A stretch of DNA of 64,000 nt from Anaeromyxobacter sp. (GCA_016718565.1 JADKCZ010000001.1:186001-250000), one strand, 5' to 3'; shown: positions 17,480 to 26,810, numbered from the stretch's first letter. The notes: generated from the sequence alone by a model not told the origin. A program made the numbers and translations.

Positions 17480-17518
17480 GGGTGAAACACGGCGCCGCGG
17501 GCTCCGCGGCGGATGGAG

Positions 17519-18013
17519 CTAGCCGATCTTGCAGCCCAGCGCCTGGTCGGCCTTGAGCGTCTCGAGCAGCTTGTTGGCGATCTCCTCGCTGGTGGCCTGC
17601 TCGCTCGGGATGATGGTGCCGTAGCTGGCCTGCAGGCGGGCGCCGACCTCGCGCGAGTCCTTGCAGCCGGCCATCCAGGTGAGCGCGCCGATGGTCTCGC
17701 CCTGGCCGCGGCTCATGTCCTTGGCCAGCGCCTCGCGGTTGGCGTCCACGAAGTTCTTGGTGCCCGAGGCCACCATCGAGGAGCCGCAGTTGGAGGTGCC
17801 GGAGGTGATGCCGAACGTCTGGCTGCCGAAGGTGCCGTTGGTGGTGGCGGCGAAGATCTGCACCGCGCCCGGCTGGTTGGAGAAGACCAGCGAGCCGAGG
17901 CCGCAGCCGGCCGCGCCGTAGGCGCCGTTGCCCTTGAGGCCCGCGCCCGTCTCGGCCGCGAGGGTGACGCTTGCCACGAGGATGCCCGCGAGGACTGCCA
18001 GGATCTTCTTCAT
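17519..18013 (-). CDS. DUF3015 family secreted protein
   Basis: 164 residues from ATG 18013. This start has AAGGAG 7 nt upstream and begins a proper signal peptide, MKKILAVLAGILVASVTLAA; a longer frame to 18088 would place arginines and prolines ahead of it. The mature protein has GCGLGSLVF, QIFAATTNGTFGSQTFGITSGTSNCG and AALTWMAGC-like segments (in fact GALTWMAGCKDSREVG), matching DUF3015, a periplasmic family of unknown function with conserved cysteines. The same neighbour relationship (DUF3015 beside DUF4105) suggests a shared envelope role, which is inference. Confidence 0.8.
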   Translation of the reverse strand: MKKILAVLAGILVASVTLAAETGAGLKGNGAYGAAGCGLGSLVFSNQPGAVQIFAATTNGTFGSQTFGITSGTSNCGSSMVASGTKNFVDANREALAKDMSRGQGETIGALTWMAGCKDSREVGARLQASYGTIIPSEQATSEEIANKLLETLKADQALGCKIG

Positions 18014-18172
18014 TCGATCGCTCCTTGGTGTGGTGTGGGCTGCGGGTGAAAGTGTCGGTGGGTGAAGTCCCCTGAAACGCAGAGTCACACCGCATAACCC
18101 CGAAGAAGGCCCGCGTGATCGTCCCGGGCGGGGCGCTCCCCGACCGGCCAGGCGTCTCCCGCGGAGGTGGCA

Positions 18173-18201
18173 TTGCGACGCACCGGGCCAAACGGCATAC
18201 T
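18173..18201 (+). promoter_or_regulatory. Candidate sigma-70 promoter for etfB-etfA
   Basis: TTGCGA (18173-18178), a 17-bp spacer, then CATACT (18196-18201); each hexamer matches 4 of 6 consensus bases. Predicted transcription would start near 18208, giving a leader of about 31 nt that contains GGAGG before ATG 18239. Confidence 0.5.
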
Positions 18202-18238
18202 CCCACGACCGATTTTGGAATCAACGGAGGCCGCGTCC

Positions 18239-19042
18239 ATGGCGTTGAAGATCCTGGTGACCGCGAAGCGCGTCGAGGACCCCGAGTCGAAGATCCGTGT
18301 GAAGCCGGACGGTTCGGGCATCGTGACCGAAGGCGTGAACTACAAGATGAACCCCTTCGACGAGATCGCCGTCGAGGAGGCCCTGCGGCTCCGCGAGGCC
18401 CACGGCGGCGAGGTGGTGGTGGCCTCCATCGGCGGCGACAAGGCCCAGACCGAGATCCGGGCCGCGCTGGCCATGGGGGCCGATCGAGGCGTGCTGGTGC
18501 GCCACGAGGGGCCGCTCGACCCGGTGGTGGTGTCGGCGCTGCTCGCCAGGCTCTGCGAGCAGGAGAAGCCGGACCTGGTGCTGCTCGGCAAGCAGTCCAT
18601 CGACGACGACCAGAACCAGGCCGGCCAGTACCTGGCCGCCCGCCTCGGGCTGCCGCAGGGCACCTTCGCCTCCAAGAAGGAGGGGCTGGAGAGCGAGGCC
18701 GAGCAGAAGAAGCAGCCCGGCCTGAAGCTCGGCGCCTCCGGCCAGGCGATCCAGGTGGTGCGCGAGGTGGACGGCGGCGTGGAGACCTTGGAGCTCGACC
18801 TGCCGGCGGTGGTGACGGTGGACCTCAGGCTCAACAAGCCGCGCTTCGCCTCGCTGCCCGGGATCATGAAGGCCAAGAAGAAGGAGCTGAAGGACCTGCC
18901 GGCCGCCTCGCTGGGCGTGGACCTCACCCCGCAGGTGGTCATCCGCGCGCTGGCCGAGCCGCCCCGGCGGCAGGGCGGCCTGAAGGTGGCCGACGTGGAC
19001 GAGCTCTGGAAGAAGCTGCACGTGGACGCGAAGGTCCTCTAG
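18239..19042 (+). CDS. etfB: Electron transfer flavoprotein, beta subunit
   Basis: 267 residues from ATG 18239 (MALKILVTAKRVEDP), chosen because GGAGG lies 9 nt upstream and earlier in-frame codons are not EtfB-like. MNPFDEIAVEEALRL, LLGKQSIDDDQNQAGQYLA and LPAVVTVDLRLNKPRFASLPGIMKAKKKEL are hallmark EtfB sequences (AMP/FAD-domain contacts). It carries electrons from acyl-CoA dehydrogenases to ETF:quinone oxidoreductase, or takes part in bifurcation. Between TFASKK and VVREVDGG there is an Lys/Glu/Gly-rich insertion of roughly 17 residues compared with typical EtfB. It is followed by etfA after 19 bp. Confidence 0.93.
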   Translation: MALKILVTAKRVEDPESKIRVKPDGSGIVTEGVNYKMNPFDEIAVEEALRLREAHGGEVVVASIGGDKAQTEIRAALAMGADRGVLVRHEGPLDPVVVSALLARLCEQEKPDLVLLGKQSIDDDQNQAGQYLAARLGLPQGTFASKKEGLESEAEQKKQPGLKLGASGQAIQVVREVDGGVETLELDLPAVVTVDLRLNKPRFASLPGIMKAKKKELKDLPAASLGVDLTPQVVIRALAEPPRRQGGLKVADVDELWKKLHVDAKVL

Positions 19043-19061
19043 GACCGGGAGAACCGACACC

Positions 19062-20021
19062 ATGGCCAACGTCCTCGTCGTCGCCGAGCAGTCCGGCGGG
19101 CAGCTCAAGAAGTCCTCCCTGAACGCCGTGGGGGCCGGGCAGCTGCTCTGCGCCCGCACCGGCGGGCAGCTCCACGTGGCGCTGCTGGGCCACGGCCTGG
19201 GCGGCGCCCCCGCCGCGCTGGCGGCGCTGGGGGTGACGGTCCACGCGGCCGACCACGCGGCCCTGGCCCACGGCCTGGCCGAGGCGGCCGCGCCGGTGGT
19301 GGTGCAGATCGCCCGGGCCTGCGGCGCCACCTGGGTGGGCGGGGCCGCCACCTCCGGCGGCAAGGACCTGCTGCCCAGGGCGGCCGCGCTGCTCGACGCC
19401 GCCATGGCCACCGAGGTGCTGGCCTTCGCCGGCCAGGGGGCCGAGGTGCTGCTGCGCCGCCCCATGTGGGCCGGCAACGTGGTGGCCGACGTGGCGCTGG
19501 GCACCGCCGTGAAGGCCTTCACCATCCGCCCCACCGAGTTCGCGCCGGCCACGCCGGCGGCGGCGCCGGGCGAGGTGAAGGTGGTGGCGGTGACGCCGGG
19601 GGCGCTCCGGACCCGCTTCGTGGAGTTCACCGAGGTGAAGTCGGCCCGGCCCGAGCTGACCGAGGCCCGGGTGGTGGTGTCCGGCGGGCGCGGCACCAAG
19701 GGCGACTTCAAGCCCATCGAGGCGCTGGCCGACCTGCTGGGCGCCGCGGTGGGCGCCAGCCGCGCCGCGGTGGACGCCGGCTGGGTGCCCAACGACTGGC
19801 AGGTGGGCCAGACCGGCAAGGTGGTGGCGCCGGAGCTCTACGTGGCGGCCGGCATCTCGGGGGCCATCCAGCACCTGGCGGGCATGAAGGGCTCCAAGGT
19901 GATCGTGGCCATCAACAAGGACCCGGAGGCCCCGGTCTTCGCCGTGGCCGACTTCGGCCTGGTGGGCGACCTCTTCAAGGTGCTGCCGGAGCTGGAGGCG
20001 AGGATCAAGGCCGGCACGTGA
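19062..20021 (+). CDS. etfA: Electron transfer flavoprotein, alpha subunit
   Basis: 319 residues. The N-terminal domain I (MANVLVVAEQSGGQLKKSSLNAVGAGQ) is followed by the FAD domain with VVSGGRGTKG, AVGASRAAVDAGWVPNDWQVGQTGKVVAPELYVAAGISGAIQHLAGM and IVAINKDPEAPVFAVADFGLVGD. These carry the canonical FAD-contact residues. It forms the EtfAB heterodimer with the gene 19 bp upstream. Its stop overlaps the GTG of a metallo-beta-lactamase-fold gene (GTGA). The EtfAB pair in this setting probably serves oxidation of the branched-chain or aryl acyl-CoAs produced from imported amino acids. Confidence 0.94.
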   Translation: MANVLVVAEQSGGQLKKSSLNAVGAGQLLCARTGGQLHVALLGHGLGGAPAALAALGVTVHAADHAALAHGLAEAAAPVVVQIARACGATWVGGAATSGGKDLLPRAAALLDAAMATEVLAFAGQGAEVLLRRPMWAGNVVADVALGTAVKAFTIRPTEFAPATPAAAPGEVKVVAVTPGALRTRFVEFTEVKSARPELTEARVVVSGGRGTKGDFKPIEALADLLGAAVGASRAAVDAGWVPNDWQVGQTGKVVAPELYVAAGISGAIQHLAGMKGSKVIVAINKDPEAPVFAVADFGLVGDLFKVLPELEARIKAGT

Positions 20022-21022
20022 CCGAGCCGGACCTGGCCGGGCTGGGGGTCCACCGGATCGCCATTCCCATCCCGTTCGCCGCCGCCGGCGGGCCGGTCAA
20101 CCTGTACGTCATCGAGCAGGCCGACGGGGGCCTGACCCTCTTCGACGCCGGGCTGGGCTCCGACGAGGCGCAGGCCGCCCTGCTGGCCGGCTTCGCACGG
20201 CTGGGGTTCTCCCTCTCGCAGGTGCGCCGCATCGTGGTGAGCCACGGCCACGTGGACCACTTCGGCGCGGCCCGCTTCGTGGCGGAGCAGGCCGGGCGCG
20301 CGGTGGAGGTGCTGGCCCACCCGGCCGACGCCCCCAAGCTCGACGAGGCCGGCCCCGCCTTCGCCGCCCTCATGCCGGCCTTCGACGCCCACTTCGAGCG
20401 GCTCGGCGTGCCGGCCGAGGTGCGGCTGGTGATGCGCCAGGCCGGCGAGCGGAGCCACGGCCTGTCGCGCCGCGTGCCCGACGTCCAGCCCATCGGCGAG
20501 GGCGACGTGGTGGAGGGGCGCGCGGTGCGCTTCGAGGTGCGCCACTTCCCCGGCCACACGCCCGGGCTGGTGGCGCTGCACGAGCCCCGGCTCGGCCTGC
20601 TGCTGCCGGCCGACCACCTGCTGGAGCGGATCTCGCCCAACCCGCTCATCGAGCTGGGACCCGACGGGCAGGACGGCTTCTTCCGGCCGCTGCTGGCCTA
20701 CCTGGCCTCGCTGGCCAGGACCCGCGCCCTCGAGCTGGCGCTGGTGCTGCCGGGCCACGGGCCGCCGTTCTCCGGCCACCGCCGGGTCATCGACGGCCTG
20801 ACCGGCTTCTACCTGAAGCGGCAGGCGCGGCTGGCCGGCTTCCTGGCCGGGGGGCCGCGCACCGGCTGGCAGCTCACCAGCGCGCTCTTCCCGCTCTCCC
20901 GGCCGCACGAGGCCTTCCTGACGGTGAGCGAGGCGGTGGCCAACCTGGAGGTCATGCAGGCGCGCGGCGAGGTGGCGCGCCAGCTGGTGGGCGGCGGGTT
21001 CGAGTACCGGCTGGCGGGCTGA
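20018..21022 (+). CDS. Metallo-beta-lactamase-fold hydrolase (glyoxalase II/thioesterase-like)
   Basis: 334 residues from GTG 20018, which overlaps the etfA stop. SHGHVDHFGAARF is the HxHxDH metal motif (about residue 74), RHFPGHTPGLVALHEP supplies the third His, LLLPADHLLERISPNP the bridging Asp and VLPGHGPPFSGHR the last His. A winged C-terminal extension (about 265-334) follows, as in larger MBL hydrolases. The family includes glyoxalase II-like and CoA-thioester hydrolases. Coupling to etfA suggests a function on a thioester or related intermediate of the same pathway, which is inference. Confidence 0.85.
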   Translation: MTEPDLAGLGVHRIAIPIPFAAAGGPVNLYVIEQADGGLTLFDAGLGSDEAQAALLAGFARLGFSLSQVRRIVVSHGHVDHFGAARFVAEQAGRAVEVLAHPADAPKLDEAGPAFAALMPAFDAHFERLGVPAEVRLVMRQAGERSHGLSRRVPDVQPIGEGDVVEGRAVRFEVRHFPGHTPGLVALHEPRLGLLLPADHLLERISPNPLIELGPDGQDGFFRPLLAYLASLARTRALELALVLPGHGPPFSGHRRVIDGLTGFYLKRQARLAGFLAGGPRTGWQLTSALFPLSRPHEAFLTVSEAVANLEVMQARGEVARQLVGGGFEYRLAG

Positions 21023-21067
21023 TTCGCCCCTCGACAACCCACGCCCGGGCGGGCGATGTAGGGGGCC

Positions 21068-21844
<777 letters not shown>

Positions 21845-21870
21845 CCACCGGGGTGGGCGCCGGGGGTCAG

Positions 21871-21898
21871 GGCCAGCCACGCCCCCGGGGACCTGGCC
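21871..21898 (+). terminator. Possible GC-rich stem after terC
   Basis: GGCCAG (21871-21876) pairs with CTGGCC (21893-21898), and the loop contains CCCCCGGGG which can also pair. There is no T-tract, so this could be a weak terminator only. Confidence 0.25.
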
Positions 21899-21975
21899 GG
21901 CCGCCCCTCCGCCAGACGGGGAGGGCGGCGCCAGGGCCGATCGGGTATCCTCGCCCCCTTCCCTGGAGGCGCCTC

Positions 21976-22407
21976 ATGTCGGTGGTGCAGCTCTCGGTCT
22001 TCCTCGAGAACGCGGCGGGTCGCCTCGCCGAGGTGGCCGAGGTGCTGGCCGGGGGCGCCGTCAACGTGCGGGCCCTGGCCCTGGCCGACATGGCCGAGTT
22101 CGGCATCCTGCGCCTGGTGGTCGACCAGCCCGAGCGCGCCCGCGCCGCCCTGAAGGCCGCCGGCTTCACCACCACCAGCACGCCGGTGGTGGCGGTGGGC
22201 ATCCCCGACAGCCCGGGCGGCCTGGCCGCCGTGCTGCGGGCCCTCTCCGCCAGGGGCCTGGCGGTCGAGTACATGTACGCCTTCGCCCGCCGCCAGGGCG
22301 AGGAGGCCATCATCCTGTTCCGGGTCGAGGACCACGACGGCGCGGTGGCCGCGCTGGCCGCGGCCCGCCTGCGGGTGCTCGACGCCGCCGAGGTCCACGC
22401 CGCGTGA
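21976..22407 (+). CDS. Tandem ACT-domain protein, copy 2
   Basis: 143 residues from ATG 21976 (MSVVQLSVFLENAAGRL), with GGAGG 7 nt upstream. Two ACT modules: LALADMAEFGILRLVVDQPERARAAL in the first, and VGIPDSPGGLAAVLRALSARGLAVEYMYAF in the second. It aligns along its whole length with the ACT protein at 8372-8815 (shared FLEN, FGILRL(I/V)V and VEYMY). It lies 88 bp upstream of the amino-acid-binding-protein genes, so it probably senses a branched-chain or aromatic amino acid handled by this cluster (inference). TATCCT at 21946-21951 is a -10 candidate. Confidence 0.82.
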   Translation: MSVVQLSVFLENAAGRLAEVAEVLAGGAVNVRALALADMAEFGILRLVVDQPERARAALKAAGFTTTSTPVVAVGIPDSPGGLAAVLRALSARGLAVEYMYAFARRQGEEAIILFRVEDHDGAVAALAAARLRVLDAAEVHAA

Positions 22408-22495
22408 TCCGCCGCGCCGCCCCCGCACCGCACCACGAAGGCCGCACCCGGGGCACGGCGCCCCGGCCAACCCCGACGACGAGGAAGGCACCGAC

Positions 22496-23638
22496 ATGAG
22501 GCTCCCCTCCCCGCTGCCCCTGCTGCTCGCCCTGCTCACCCTGGCGCTCCCGGCCCGCGCCGCCGAGCCGCTCAAGGTGGGCGCCCTCTTGTCCGTCACC
22601 GGCCCGGCCTCCTTCCTGGGAGGTCCGGAGCAGCGGACCCTGGAGATGGCGGTGGAGGACCTGAACGCCCGGGGCGGCCTGGGCGGTCGCCCGGTGCAGC
22701 TCATCGTCAAGGACACCGGCGGCAGCCCGGAGAAGGCGGTCTCCTTCGCCAAGCAGCTCATCGACGAGGAGCAGGTCTTCGCCATCATCGGCCCGTCCAC
22801 CAGCGGCGAGACCATGGCGGTGAAGGGGCTGGCCGAGGGCTCCGGCACGCTCCTGCTCTCCTGCGCCGCGGCCGAGGTGATCGTGAACCCGGTGGCCAGG
22901 TGGGTCTTCAAGACCGCCCAGAAGGACAGCCACGCCGCCGCCATGATCTTCCAGCAGCTCCGGAAGCAGGGGCTCACCAAGGTGGGCGTCCTCACCAGCA
23001 ACACCGGCTTCGGCAAGGCCGGCAAGGAGCAGCTGGAGAAGCTGGCGCCGGAGTTCGGCGTCCAGATCCTGGTCTCCGAGACCTACGACAAGGCGGCCAC
23101 CGACCTGACCGCCGAGGTCACCAAGGTGAAGGCGGCCGGCGTGCAGGCGCTGGTGAACTGGTCGATCGAGCCGGCCCAGGCCATCGTCATCAAGAACGCC
23201 CGCCAGCTGGGCCTGACCATCCCCATCTTCCAGAGCCACGGCTTCGGCAACATCCAGTACGTCAAGGCGGCCGGGGCCGCCGCCGAGGGGGTGGTCTTCC
23301 CCATGGGCCGGGTGGTGGTGGCCGAGGCGCTGCCGGAGAAGCACCCGCAGAAGCAGGTGCTGGTGGCCTACAAGAAGGCCTACGAGGCCCGCTTCAAGGA
23401 GGACGTCTCCGGCTTCGGCGGCTACGCCTACGACGCGCTCCTGCTCCTGTCCCAGGCCGTCAAGGCGGCCGGCACCGAGCGCGAGGCGGTGCGCAGCGCG
23501 GTGGAGAAGCTCTCCGGGGTGGTGGGCGTCAGCGGCACCTTCGGCTTCTCGCCCACCGACCACAACGGCCTGGGGCTCGACTCCTTCGAGCTCCTCACGG
23601 TGAAGGACGGCAAGTTCGCCCTGCTGGGCGCCAAGTGA
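22496..23638 (+). CDS. livK: Branched-chain amino-acid ABC transporter, periplasmic binding protein 1
   Basis: 380 residues. The signal peptide MRLPSPLPLLLALLTLALPARA is followed by AEPLKVGALLSVTGPASFLGGPE, then LEMAVEDLNARGGLGGRPVQLIVKDTGGSPEKAV and IIGPSTSGETMAVK. These are the type I periplasmic-binding (LivJ/LivK) hallmarks around the ligand carboxylate/amine site. It captures a branched-chain or related amino acid in the periplasm and hands it to LivHM. GAGGAAGG precedes the ATG. A close paralogue follows after 29 bp, so this operon has two binding proteins for one membrane complex. Confidence 0.9.
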   Translation: MRLPSPLPLLLALLTLALPARAAEPLKVGALLSVTGPASFLGGPEQRTLEMAVEDLNARGGLGGRPVQLIVKDTGGSPEKAVSFAKQLIDEEQVFAIIGPSTSGETMAVKGLAEGSGTLLLSCAAAEVIVNPVARWVFKTAQKDSHAAAMIFQQLRKQGLTKVGVLTSNTGFGKAGKEQLEKLAPEFGVQILVSETYDKAATDLTAEVTKVKAAGVQALVNWSIEPAQAIVIKNARQLGLTIPIFQSHGFGNIQYVKAAGAAAEGVVFPMGRVVVAEALPEKHPQKQVLVAYKKAYEARFKEDVSGFGGYAYDALLLLSQAVKAAGTEREAVRSAVEKLSGVVGVSGTFGFSPTDHNGLGLDSFELLTVKDGKFALLGAK

Positions 23639-23667
23639 CCACCCGGCCCATCGCCCCCGGAGCCCAT

Positions 23668-24843
23668 ATGACCCGCGCGCGCACCCCCGCCCTCGCCCCC
23701 GCCCTCGCCGCCGCGGCCTGCCTGGCCGCCGCCCTGCTCGGCCCCACCCCGGCCCTGGCCGCCGACCCCATCAAGGTGGGCGCCATCCTGGCCGTCACCG
23801 GCCCGGCCTCCAACCTGGGCGCCCCCGAGGCCCGCACCCTGGAGATGCTGGTGGAGCAGCAGAACGCCCGGGGCGGCGTGGGCGGCCGGCCCCTCCAGCT
23901 GCTGCTGCGCGACTCGGGCGGCAGCCCGGAGAAGGCGGTCTCCTTCGCCAAGCAGCTCATCGACGAGGAGCAGGTGGTGGCCATCATCGGCCCCTCCACC
24001 AGCGGCGAGACCATGGCCATCAAGGCCCTGGCCGAGCAGGGCCAGACCATCCTGCTCTCCTGCGCCGCCGCCGAGGTGATCGTGAACCCGCTGGCGCGCT
24101 GGGTCTTCAAGGTGGCCCCCAAGGACGCCGACGCGGTGGACCTGATCTTCGCCCGCATGAAGGCGGCCGGCACCACCCGCATCGGCCTGCTCTCCAGCAA
24201 CACCGGCTTCGGCAAGGCCGGCAAGGACCAGGTGGAGAAGCGCGCCGGCGCCGCCGGCATCCAGGTGCTGGTGAGCGAGGTCTACGACAAGGCGGCCACC
24301 GACCTGACCGCCGAGGTCACCAAGCTGAAGGCCGCCGGGGTGCAGGCGGTGCTCAACTGGTCCATCGAGCCGGCCCAGTCCATCGTGCTGAAGAACCTCC
24401 GCCAGGTGGGGCTGGAGGTGCCGGCCTACCAGAGCCACGGCTTCGCCAACGTGCAGTACGCCCGGGCCGCCGGGGCGGCCGCCGAGGGGGTGGTCTTCCC
24501 GGCCAGCCGCGTCGTGGTGGCCGACGGCCTGCCGGAGACCCACCCGCAGAAGAAGGTGGTGGCCGGCTACAAGGCGGCCTACGAGGCCCGCTTCAAGGAG
24601 GACGTCAGCACCTTCGGCGGCCACGGCTACGACGCCTTCACGGTGCTGGTGAAGGCGCTCGGCGAGGGGGGCGGCGACCGCGAGAAGGTGCGCGCCGCCA
24701 TCGAGGGGACGCGCGGCCTGGTCGGCACGGCCGGGGTGTTCAACTTCTCGGCCACCGACCACAACGGCCTCGACGCCGGCGCCTTCGAGATGCTCACGGT
24801 GAAGGACGGCAGGTTCGTGCCGCTGACCAGCAAGCAGCCGTGA
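23668..24843 (+). CDS. livK: Branched-chain amino-acid ABC transporter, periplasmic binding protein 2
   Basis: 391 residues from ATG 23668. The signal peptide ends near PTPALA|ADPIKVG, followed by VGAILAVTGPASNLGAPEARTLEMLVEQQNARGGVGGRP and IIGPSTSGETMAIK. Long blocks (for example YDKAATDLTAEVTK and NWSIEPAQ) are identical to the protein just upstream, showing recent tandem duplication, while other parts have diverged. Its stop overlaps the livH GTG. It probably binds a related but not identical ligand and delivers it to the same permease; specificity is unknown. Confidence 0.9.
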   Translation: MTRARTPALAPALAAAACLAAALLGPTPALAADPIKVGAILAVTGPASNLGAPEARTLEMLVEQQNARGGVGGRPLQLLLRDSGGSPEKAVSFAKQLIDEEQVVAIIGPSTSGETMAIKALAEQGQTILLSCAAAEVIVNPLARWVFKVAPKDADAVDLIFARMKAAGTTRIGLLSSNTGFGKAGKDQVEKRAGAAGIQVLVSEVYDKAATDLTAEVTKLKAAGVQAVLNWSIEPAQSIVLKNLRQVGLEVPAYQSHGFANVQYARAAGAAAEGVVFPASRVVVADGLPETHPQKKVVAGYKAAYEARFKEDVSTFGGHGYDAFTVLVKALGEGGGDREKVRAAIEGTRGLVGTAGVFNFSATDHNGLDAGAFEMLTVKDGRFVPLTSKQP

Positions 24844-25730
24844 CGACCGAGAACGCCCTCCAGTACCTCGTCGCCGGGCTGACCTACGGCACCATCTACG
24901 CGGTGGTGGGGATCGGCTTCAACATCATCTACAACACCACCGGCATCATCAACTTCGCCCAGGGCGAGTTCGTCATGCTGGGGGGGATGACGGCGGTGTC
25001 GCTGCACCGGGTGGTGCCGCTGCCGCTGGCCATCCTGGGGGCGGTGGCCAGCACCATGCTGGTGGGGGCGCTGGTGGAGGTGGCCTTCATCCGCTGGCTC
25101 CGGCGGCCCTCGGTCCTCAGGCTCATCATCATCACCATCGGCCTCTCCATCGTGCTGCGCGAGGCGGCGCTGCTCGCCTGGGGCGAGCAGGTGCGCTCCC
25201 TGCCCTACTTCAGCGGCGACGAGGTCTCGGCGCTCGACCTGGGCGGGGTGCGGGTCTCGCCGCAGGTGCTCTGGAGCCTGGGCACCTGCGCCCTGGTGGT
25301 GGCGGCCCTGGCGCTCTTCTTCCGCCACACCCGCACCGGGCGGGAGATGCGGGCCTGCGCCTCCAACCGCGAGGCGGCGGCGCTGTGCGGCCTCTCCACC
25401 CGCAACCTGGTGACCCTCTCCTTCGTCCTCTCGGCCGGCATCGGGGCCCTGGCCGGCTGCGTGGTCTCGCCCATCACCTACACCCGCTACGACATCGGGG
25501 GCTCGCTGGCCATCAAGGGGTTCACCGTGGCCATCCTGGGCGGCCTGGGCAACTCGGCGGCGGCGGTGGCGGCCGGCTTCCTGCTCGGCACCCTGGAGGC
25601 CTTCTCCATCGCGGTGCTGCCGGCCGCCTTCAAGGACGCGGTGGCCATCGCGCTCCTGCTCGGCCTGCTCTTCCTCCGCCCCTCCGGGCTCTTCGGCAGC
25701 CGCGAGCTCTCGCGGCTCAAGGCCTACTGA
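24840..25730 (+). CDS. livH: Branched-chain amino-acid ABC transporter permease
   Basis: 296 residues from GTG 24840, overlapping the preceding stop (GTGA). It is very hydrophobic with about eight membrane segments. YLVAGLTYGTIYAVVGIGFNIIYNTTGIINFAQGEFVMLGGM is the classic LivH N-terminus, and TRTGREMRACASNREAAALCGL is the cytoplasmic coupling loop. Together with LivM it forms the inner-membrane channel of the Liv/HAAT transporter. It sits between the binding proteins and livM in the standard K-H-M-G-F order. Confidence 0.93.
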   Translation: MTTENALQYLVAGLTYGTIYAVVGIGFNIIYNTTGIINFAQGEFVMLGGMTAVSLHRVVPLPLAILGAVASTMLVGALVEVAFIRWLRRPSVLRLIIITIGLSIVLREAALLAWGEQVRSLPYFSGDEVSALDLGGVRVSPQVLWSLGTCALVVAALALFFRHTRTGREMRACASNREAAALCGLSTRNLVTLSFVLSAGIGALAGCVVSPITYTRYDIGGSLAIKGFTVAILGGLGNSAAAVAAGFLLGTLEAFSIAVLPAAFKDAVAIALLLGLLFLRPSGLFGSRELSRLKAY

Positions 25731-25733
25731 GCC

Positions 25734-26810
25734 ATGCGGAGCCGCTACGCCCAGCTGGGCCTGTTCGCCCTGGTGGTGGTGGCCGTGCAGCTGGCCACCG
25801 CGCTGGGCGGCAAGCCCTTCTACCTGACGCAGCTCACCATGACCGCCTACGCCGGGCTGGTGGTCATCGGGCTGTGCCTGTTCATGGGCTACGCCGGGCA
25901 GATCTCGCTGGGCCACGCCGGCTTCTTCGCCATCGGCGGCTACACCTCGGCCTTCCTCACCACCTTCGACCTGACGGCCGGCCGCGGCGCCGGGCTCACC
26001 GCCTGGGCCGGGCGCTGGCACCTCCTGGTGCAGCGCCCCGACCTCTACGGCGGCGAGCTGCTCACGGTGCGGCCCTGGCCGGCGGCGCTGGCGGCGGTGG
26101 CGCTGGCGGTGCTGGTGGCGGCCCTGGTGGGCGTGCCGGTCCTCAGGCTCAAGGGGCACTACCTGGCCATGGCCACCCTGGGCTTCGGCACCATCGTCTC
26201 CTCGGTGGTGGTGGGCACCGAGCGGCTGGGGGCGGCCGACGGCCTCTCCGGCGTGCCGGCCTTCGAGCTGGGGCTGGGCCTGGCGGTGACCGGCGGCGCC
26301 GCCGCGCGGGTGCAGAACTACTACCTGGCCTGGGGGCTGGTGGCCCTCGGCATGTGGCTGCTGCTCAACCTGGTGGCCTCGCGGGTGGGCCGGGCGCTGC
26401 GCGCCATCCACGGGGCCGAGGACGCGGCCGGCGCCATGGGCATCGACGTGGCCGACTTCAAGCTGCGCACCTTCGTGCTCTCGGCGGCCTTCGCGGCCCT
26501 GGCCGGCGTGCTGCTGACCCACTACACCGGCGGCATCGGCCCCTCCGAGGCGGCGGTGATGAAGTCGGTGCGCTACGTGGCCATCGTGGCGGTGGGCGGC
26601 ATGGGCAGCCTGTGGGGCACCCTGCTGGTCGGCTCGGCGCTGCAGTTCCTCTCGCTGCGTGGCCTCTTCGGCTCCTTCGACGACGCGGTCTTCGGGGTGA
26701 TCCTCATCGCCGTGATGCTCTTCGCCCCGGACGGCCTGCTCCGGGTCGACCTGGCCGGGGCGGCGCGCGCGCTCCTGCGGCGGCCCGGCGCGCCGGCGGC
26801 GGAGGGCTGA
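25734..26810 (+). CDS. livM: Branched-chain amino-acid ABC transporter permease
   Basis: 358 residues with about ten membrane segments. MGYAGQISLGHAGFFAIGGYTSAFL is the LivM signature, followed by VPVLRLKGHYLAMATLGFGTI and GRALRAIHGAEDAAGAMGIDVADFKLRTFVLSAAFAALAG, which is the EAA-like coupling region. It starts 3 bp after livH. The loop between the first and second conserved blocks (about 85-120) is longer than usual and polar. It pairs with LivH as the translocation pore. Confidence 0.92.
   Translation: MRSRYAQLGLFALVVVAVQLATALGGKPFYLTQLTMTAYAGLVVIGLCLFMGYAGQISLGHAGFFAIGGYTSAFLTTFDLTAGRGAGLTAWAGRWHLLVQRPDLYGGELLTVRPWPAALAAVALAVLVAALVGVPVLRLKGHYLAMATLGFGTIVSSVVVGTERLGAADGLSGVPAFELGLGLAVTGGAAARVQNYYLAWGLVALGMWLLLNLVASRVGRALRAIHGAEDAAGAMGIDVADFKLRTFVLSAAFAALAGVLLTHYTGGIGPSEAAVMKSVRYVAIVAVGGMGSLWGTLLVGSALQFLSLRGLFGSFDDAVFGVILIAVMLFAPDGLLRVDLAGAARALLRRPGAPAAEG

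Noticed and set aside
17440..17490. GTG 17490 as the start of the DUF4105 protein
   Set aside because: It lies upstream of a perfect hairpin that would sit within the coding start, and the export signal begins later, so GTG 17439 is preferred.
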